A stretch of DNA of 64,000 bases from Brachypodium distachyon (taxonomy: Eukaryota; Streptophyta; Magnoliopsida; Poales; Poaceae). The stretch's first letter is position 1; each line of letters starts with the position of its first letter. The translations under genes were made by a program, and so were the position numbers. Below, one piece after another: positions 58,401 to 64,000 of this stretch. The notes beneath the pieces are model-generated. The model was not told the origin of the DNA, did not search any database, and saw nothing but the letters and a program-made list of their open reading frames with translations. The DNA lies in assembly GCF_000005505.3 (NCBI RefSeq), contig NC_016131.3:57335355-57399354 (forward strand), given 5' to 3'.

Positions 58401-61400
58401 TGGACCTTGAGCCAATTAGAGATTGGCATATATATGATTTGCTACATCAGAGATAAGATATGATTTGACGTATCCAGTGCACTGCACGTTTTAGATCCGA
58501 TGGTCCACGTGAATAGTTTACAAGTTTGCACCGAATGAAGATTTTCACTACATCGCCTTGATCTGATTAGTTGCTTAGGCTTATTTCATCTCCTACGAAA
58601 TAACAGTTCAGTAACTGGTTTATGCCTTCTGAGACTCTGCACTACTGAGAACCAAATCTTACATGGTCATGTACGATAACTAAGATTCCAGTCTTATGTT
58701 ATCACTAGGAAGAGCCTACTTACAGCACACATCGTATTTGAACAGATCTTGTGGTCTTGGTAGTCCAATCAGATCGCTTTACATACCTAAATTAAATAGA
58801 CTGAACATCGTTGGAATATGATTTTGATGTCCTCAGGTTCCCACATCCCCATTTGTGATGTGGGACCCTAAGTACCTACGAATTTCTAATTTTAAGGAGC
58901 AATATTTGTCAACTGAACTTAGATGATAAACTAAAAAGGAAATATGAAAACCATCATGAACTAGTCTAAACCGCAAGTGATCCGTAGGAATTCATGTAGT
59001 ATGTTATTTATGGAAACACCTATTTGATTTCATGCAGTGGATTTCTTCTAGTGCTGTCAAATAGCACAGAATACACGCTAACCAAGGAGGATGTGGGTTG
59101 CCGCCTCAAATATGTATATACTCCCATCAATCTTGAAGGTCTGTTGAACTTTACAGTTTCCACTGCCAGTGTGCATAGACATTGTCATGTTAACATATGG
59201 TGTCTTTGACTCTTTTCCAGGTCAGGAGGGCAAAGCTGTTTGCACGATAACAGACACAGTAAAGAAAGGTAGCAATCAATGACGTTTGTGCCCATTTTGT
59301 AATGAAAATGTTTACAATTCTCTCCTTTGGGGTAATGTTGCTATCATATGTGTGATCACTTTGCTTTTACTGCTTTGGTTGGTTAGCCCCTCCAAAAGTG
59401 TTCGATTTGAAGATTGTTGGGGAAGCAAGAGAAGGAAGCAAGGTATATGTTACAGCTACTGTCACTGGTGGAACTGAAGTAACGAGCAGGGTTCAATGGT
59501 TCAAGGCATCTTCATCTGAATGTCTGAATGACCATGAGCTTGAAGCCCTTTGTACATCTAAAGTTGCTAAGGTACGATAATTTTTTGTTCTCTACTAAAC
59601 TTTATGTTGCAGCATTACTGGTCTCTAGTCATGTTTTGTTAATGGAGATAATGACCGAATAGTATTCTATTTCTTAATTTTGTATTAGACATTCCGCATT
59701 CCTCTTGGCGCTGTTGGATGTTATGTTGTTGCAAAGTTTACTCCCGTGGCACCTGATGGTGAAATTGGTGCCCCAGCCTATGCTATTTTGGATGATGTCG
59801 TGGAAAGTAAGTCCATGTCTGTCAACCTTAATTGTTTTGATAAGCATGAATAGTTCTGCTCACTCACCAGTGACCATTTAAATTCACCAGTCCATTATCT
59901 GCCCACACTTCAATGCTACATTCATCAATGGCAGATGGCCTAATTACTTCTTTATGGAATGGCTCATGAGAATTCTTCTATTGGATTAACTGTAGATTTC
60001 AATATTGCACTTGTATTTTGTTGGAACATAGCAGGATTGTATTGCTTAGATACAAAACATTTGTAAGGTCATTAAGTTCTACATTATTCATCTATTCACG
60101 TCTGAATTCTTTCTTTTGCCAGTTTGTGTAGGCATGTGCTAGTGCCTTGTGGTTTACCTCTTTGTTCTCAGTGCTATCGCCATTTCCTTTCTGAATCTAA
60201 TTGCTCTGCTTACCGTTCTCCTCTGTTGCAGTGTTACCTCCCAGCCTGAACTTTTTGACAGTCACTGGTGAATTCTCAGAGGATCAAATTTTGACTGCAT
60301 CATATGGGTACATTGGGGGCTATGAAGGAAATAGTTTATATAGTTGGTATCTTCATGAGGTATTGTTATATTTCTTGTTAGTAACATAACTCATACTCAT
60401 ACTCATACTCAGTAAATAGCACTCATCACACATATGCACATTGTGCTTCTAGATATGCATATATTTAGCATATACTGTCTGTTTACTAGCAGTATTATGC
60501 GTTCTTTATGCCACACTGTTCTTCACTTACATAAAGTTTAACAGACCGAAGATGATGAAGGCAGTCCAGTTCCAGAAGCGTCTGGTTTGCTACAGTACCA
60601 CATTAAAAGGGAAGATGTTGGGAAGTTTGTTTCTTTCAAATGCATACCTGTCAGGAATGATGGCATTGTTGGTGAGCCAGGAATTTTCATAGGAAAGGAC
60701 AGAGTTACACCAGGTGCTTACATTTTTCCAAATAGCAGATCACTTTATATGCCAAGAAAGAAACCGAGTGGGTAAATGAAGTAGGATTCTTTATAGATGT
60801 CTAACATGCCTTTACATTGCAACATCATTCATGAGATTAATTCTTTTTTGTGGAAATGTGGATTGACTGCTTTTCATTTCCAGGTTATCTTTCTTGATTG
60901 TAGTTATGATATAGTCTAGATGTCTACTGACTAATAAAGTTTGTCAAACATAACAACTTCTGATGCACTGACTAATTAATTCTCACTGCACGATAACAGG
61001 AAGTCCGATTATACTTTCTCTTGAACTAAATGGTGAGATCATTGAAGGAACAACTATGGTTGCCAATAGAAGATATTGGGGAGGAGAAGAAGGGGACACG
61101 ATATTCCGTTGGGTACTGGTAGGTTCCTCTTATTAAAACACCACTTTTCTCTTCACATAGTGATAACTAGCAAGTAGTTGCAGCCTTACAGGCTGGTTAC
61201 CTATGTCATCCTTCCAATGAACTTTCTTGTGTCTGTAGACAAGTTCTGATGGAACCCAGAAAGAAATCGAAGGCGCAACAAGTTCATCGTACTGCTTGAA
61301 ATGTGATGATATTGGCTTCTACGTGTCTGTCTCCTGCGAGCCTGTTAGAAGTGATGGAGTTCATGGTTCTTTGGTGTCGACAGAAGTGATAGGTCCTATT

Positions 61401-64000
61401 ACCCCTGGTACATGAGCTGATAATTTGATCTTTCAGGAAAACAAGTATTTTTTTTAGGGGGTGTTTGTGCTTGTGTGCACATGTCCATGTGGGCGCACAT
61501 TTATTCAAACTTTTAGTTGATGTAATAACACTGACTAGTGTAAATGGACCAACATCCTTATATAGCTTACTTTTTCGGCTTTTCGCAGGACCACCAACAT
61601 GTCGATCACTTGAGTTAGCTGGCTCTATGGTTGAAGGTGGTCGATTGACTTGCCATGCTGTGTATACCGGAGGGTAAGATACACTGCCAATGGTTCAGGT
61701 TATGCCTAATGTCATATACTAACTGCAATTTCTTGTTTCTGTTTCCTCTCATTCTAGTATTAAGGGAAACTGCATCCAGGAATGGTTCAGATTGCATGAT
61801 GATGGCAGCAAGAGCAAGTTGATTGCGGATGGTCAGTGTGCATCAAGTGTCTTTTTAAGGCCTGCGTGCTTTTCATTTGAGCTGCACATGTTTTTATTTG
61901 GCAAAATTAATGGTCAATTACTTGATTTTTAATAGAATGTCTAGATCTTACTCTAGCTGATGTTGATTGCCGAATGGAGGTTATATTTACACCTGTACGA
62001 GAAGATGGATTGCATGGATCACCTAAATGCGTTTCTTCAGATATAATCTTACCTGGTCAGTGTTTCTTCCAAAAATGTTTTACTGTTCCCATCAGTGGAG
62101 GATATCTAGTGCAGAATGAAAATGGCTAGTAGCTTTGTTGTTCATTACATAGATGGTCACTATGCATGATAAAAGGAAATACCAGCTGAATTCAGCTCTG
62201 AGCATAATATCTCCAAATTTATGTTATTGTACTAATCTAAAGCATTGACTATTTATTAATTCAATTGACACAGGGGAACCCAAGGGTGTCAGTCTTGTTG
62301 TACCAGAGTGTTTTGAGGACAATGAAATTTCTGCTACCAAAACCTACTTCGGTGGCAAGGAAGGCACTGGAAAATATACATGGTTCCGAACTAAAGAGAA
62401 GCTTGATAACTTGGAAAATCATCTGGTGGCATCATGCTCAGAAGCTGTTGGAGAAACCTTGTACGTTCTTTTACTGATTGCATCAATCTTTTTTATTTTT
62501 TATTTAGAGCTAACTCATTTGAGATAATGGAATGCCTAACAGGGTGTACAAACCTTCATTGGATGATGTTGGCTTATACTTGATCCTTCACTGGGTTCCT
62601 ACACGATGTGATGGAAAGACTGGCGATCCGTTGATGGCTATTACTGATAACCCTGTCATGGCAGGTTGCCCCTCGATCTATTCCTACTTGGCATTGCTGT
62701 GTATTTTTCTAACTTACTGCAGATCCTTACTCTTGTATGAAATTTGCAGCTTCTCCATCAGTTTCAGAAGTTAACTTGAAGCAGACAAGTCCAGACTTAT
62801 ATAGTGGAGTAGGTATTTACTATGGTGGATATGAGGGATCGAGCTTGCATAGGTGGTACAGGGAATCTAGTGACGGAATCAGGATTTGGATAGATGGCAC
62901 TGATTCAAGTACATATGAAGTGACAGATGCAGATTACAGCTGCCGTCTGTTGTTTGGGTAAATCACTTTAATCTAGTCTATTTCTGTCTGGTATGCTTAC
63001 ACATTTTTTTACAAAATGTAAAGAATTTTTTTTTAGAAAATGTATGCTTACACATTACTTGAGATGTTTTATATCTGATAAATACTTTGGTGGAAAATTA
63101 TTAGAGTGGTCTTCTGAGATGTAGCATGCCTTTGTGATATGCAGTATGCCTTTTTAATTGGCAGGTATACCCCTGTTCGTTCAGATGGGCTCATTGGCGA
63201 AGAGAAGTTTTCTGAACCATCTGATATACTCTTTCCAGGTGAGCTATCAGATGGGCTCATTGGATATTACTTTAAATGCACTTTTTTTTAATGTAACTGG
63301 ATCTTTTCCTTGCAGAGCTACTCAAAATCGACACCCTCTCTTTCAAAGGAAATCAAGTTGAGAGAGAAACACTGACCGTAGTTGAAACAATTCCAAGCAA
63401 TGATACTCAAGAACATATATGGTCTAACTACAAGAAAGAAATAAAATATCAATGGTAAGAAAGAGACATCTGTTTTGTTCACTTTGGTCAATATGCATGT
63501 AACACGTATTGTGTATTTTTGGATGCAGGTTTGCTTCGAATGGATCCGGAGAGGACCTGTCTTTTGAACCTTTGACTACCCAGTGCTCTCGTTCATATAA
63601 AGTACGATTCGAGGATATTGGTCGATGCCTCAAATGTGAATGCTTTGTTGTCGATGTATTTGGACGATCCAGCGAACCGGTATCAGCTGTGACTGCTCCT
63701 ATTTTGCCAGGTCTGTTCTACTGCTTATATTTAGAATGTATTGTGTGTTTGTTTTTTAACATGAGCCAAAATACTAACATAATCTTCACTGGAGTTCTTT
63801 TGGCTGCCAAAGGAAAAACAATAGTTGGATTAATGTTTATTGTAATATTCAACCCAAACATGAAGATCAGATTGCACGTACATTTATGATTGTTGATACT
63901 TTGATATCCAGTCTCTTGCAAACTTCAGCAATATCTATAAAAGGTGGTATTTTATTTTAACAGGAATACCGAAAATTGAAAAACTGGAAATTGAAGGAAG
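52419..64000 (+). CDS. AIR9: microtubule-associated protein AIR9 (LRR plus A9 repeats), 3' end outside window
   Basis: 32 exons splice in frame to about 1442 codons and run off the edge. Exon ends: 52419-53111, 53197-53262, 53475-53540, 53696-53767, 53849-53914, 54008-54070, 54149-54214, 54609-54708, 55128-55229, 55635-55858, 56428-56542, 56914-57034, 57177-57352, 57979-58111, 59038-59138, 59221-59268, 59387-59571, 59689-59806, 60232-60359, 60545-60713, 61000-61118, 61239-61407, 61589-61673, 61758-61831, 61936-62055, 62274-62460, 62543-62664, 62750-62957, 63165-63238, 63316-63454, 63529-63710 and 63964-64000. Residues 1-231 are Ser/Lys/Pro-rich and basic (microtubule binding). LRRs follow to about 397, and A9 repeats (..YFGGKEG...FQWFR...YTPV..DG..GE..) from about 435 on. 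AIR9 marks cortical microtubules, the preprophase band and the cortical division site. ATG 52419 (MEAPPEVAKP) is the first in frame; an upstream TTG is not a start. Confidence 0.96.

Noticed and set aside
1..64000. Bacterial-type operons, CRISPR arrays, rRNA genes or intact tRNA genes
   Set aside because: None seen. Repeats here are MITEs, LTRs and tandem units, and the genes are spliced eukaryotic genes.

Overview
The window is nuclear DNA from a grass (Poaceae), probably a compact-genome pooid or other BOP-clade species. The evidence is GT-AG introns, GC-rich first exons followed by AT-rich introns, many Stowaway- and Tourist/Harbinger-type MITEs, a Ty1/copia element primed by a TGGTATCAGAGC site, and grass-like protein sequences. 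The species cannot be fixed from the sequence alone.

Five multi-exon genes can be modelled exon by exon. They are an N-acetylglucosamine kinase (8613-10756, +, 7 exons), a WPP-domain-associated coiled-coil protein (12492-16848, -, 5 coding exons), a 4'-phosphopantetheinyl transferase with an apparent 1-nt frameshift in exon 2 (20198-23488, -, 8 exons), a CCR4-NOT subunit 9 (RCD1/CNOT9) homologue (24694-29752, -, 9 exons), and the microtubule-associated protein AIR9 (52419 to the window edge, +, 32 exons visible). The first 70 bases may hold the last codons of an unidentified gene. The genes are unrelated housekeeping loci; nothing suggests a pathway cluster.

Region by region: 1-8.5 kb is repeat-rich, with two poly(A)-tailed retroposons bounded by target-site duplications, a Harbinger-like element, a tRNA-like relic and a MITE. 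From 8.5 to 17 kb lie the kinase and the coiled-coil gene, converging. From 17 to 24 kb lie an intron-containing ferredoxin-NADP reductase pseudogene and the PPTase gene. From 24 to 30 kb is the CNOT9 gene. From 31 to 39.3 kb are broken copies of CNOT9: a lone exon-1 relic, a 3' deleted copy interrupted by a Harbinger element, and two exon-1/promoter copies arranged head to head as a roughly 0.7-kb imperfect palindrome. From 39.8 to 46.2 kb are a copia relic and a young, frameshifted copia element with near-identical LTRs and a perfect 5-bp TSD. From 46 to 51 kb is MITE-rich intergenic DNA. The rest is AIR9, whose LRRs and A9 repeats map cleanly onto exons.

The most interesting region is the CNOT9 fragment cluster. 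The palindrome beside its apparent parent has the layout expected of a young hairpin-siRNA or proto-miRNA locus, but whether it is transcribed is unknown.
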